Origin: UBA4615 sp046046245
GTDB lineage: Bacteria; Pseudomonadota; Gammaproteobacteria; Burkholderiales; Burkholderiaceae_E
DNA length: 14,685 nucleotides
Direction: 5' to 3'
NCBI GenBank assembly: GCA_046046245.1
Contig: JBJOKE010000038.1
Coordinates: forward strand, 1 to 14,685
The position numbers and the translations under genes were made by a program. This document shows, one piece after another, positions 14,600 through 14,685 of the stretch (position 1 is its first letter; each line of letters opens with the position of its first letter). A model generated the notes under the pieces. The model worked only from the letters and a program-made list of their open reading frames with translations. It searched no databases and was not told where the DNA came from.

Positions 14600-14685
14600 C
14601 CTGACTTGAGCGAGGCGTTTTTTGGTAGGTTTGAGTGCATGAGCGCGAGCTACCTGCCGTACGACCCCCAGCAGATGTTTCTGCT
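14600..14685. mobile_element. Left end of a probable IS1182-family insertion sequence (truncated by window edge)
   Basis: The start of a transposase typical of IS1182-like elements lies at the edge, preceded by an AT-richer stretch (GCGTTTTTTGG near 14615-14625) unlike the surrounding GC-rich DNA, as expected for an IS end. The terminal inverted repeat and target duplication cannot be identified because the partner end is off the window; the left limit given is only approximate. Confidence 0.45.
14639..14685 (+). CDS. IS1182-family transposase (5' end only)
   Basis: Only the first 15 codons are inside the window: MSASYLPYDPQQMFL. The opening YLPYDPQQ is the well-known N-terminal signature of IS1182-family DDE transposases, which usually continue with a stretch ending in DWLPE or similar. 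The ATG at 14639-14641 follows GTGC with a modest upstream ribosome site. With so few residues the family is a strong suggestion rather than a certainty, and whether the gene is intact cannot be seen. Confidence 0.65.
   Translation, partial: MSASYLPYDPQQMFL

Overview
The window is about 14.7 kb of very GC-rich DNA (strong G/C bias at third codon positions). Its gene types are typical of a Burkholderiales-like betaproteobacterium: a Bug/TctC orphan binding protein, several LysR/AraC regulators next to catabolic genes, a Liv-type ABC transporter, a Coq7-type hydroxylase and an IS1182-like element. This placement is inferred from gene content and composition; no 16S or marker gene is present. 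No tRNA, rRNA, CRISPR array or prophage was seen.

Layout: (1) 1-2799, + strand: the end of a branched-chain amino-acid/amide-type ABC transporter operon (livH 3' end, livM, livG, livF). livM/livG and livG/livF overlap as ATGA, and two strong hairpins sit in the livH-livM gap. (2) 2784-3821, - strand: an AraC-family regulator, convergent with livF and divergent from the next operon, with a 17-bp direct repeat at 21-bp spacing just before its start. (3) 3971-8057, + strand: a probable catabolic operon of a Bug/TctC periplasmic binding protein, a TauD/TfdA-type Fe(II)/2-oxoglutarate dioxygenase, a BKACE-family (DUF849) beta-keto acid cleavage enzyme and a zinc-free quinone-oxidoreductase-like MDR protein. 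It ends in a GC-rich palindrome. (4) 8102-9061 (-) and 9225-10790 (+): a LysR regulator divergent from an exported Cys-type sulfatase, followed by an excellent intrinsic terminator. (5) 10882-11817 (-) and 11946-13902 (+): a second LysR regulator divergent from the alpha and beta subunits of a Rieske ring-hydroxylating oxygenase. (6) 13919-14509 (-): a Coq7-type di-iron hydroxylase, convergent with the Rieske beta gene and sharing a terminator that contains both stop codons. (7) 14639 to the edge: the first codons of an IS1182-like transposase.

Together this looks like an accessory catabolic island made of separately regulated modules: uptake (Liv, Bug), oxidative attack (TauD-like, Rieske), desulfation (sulfatase) and carbon-carbon cleavage to CoA-linked products (BKACE). 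Each of the three complete metabolic modules has a divergently transcribed regulator. The substrates cannot be read from sequence. The least ordinary unit is the AraC / Bug / TauD-like / long BKACE / MDR cluster, which could be an undescribed pathway. I found no evidence for a new defence or mobile system.
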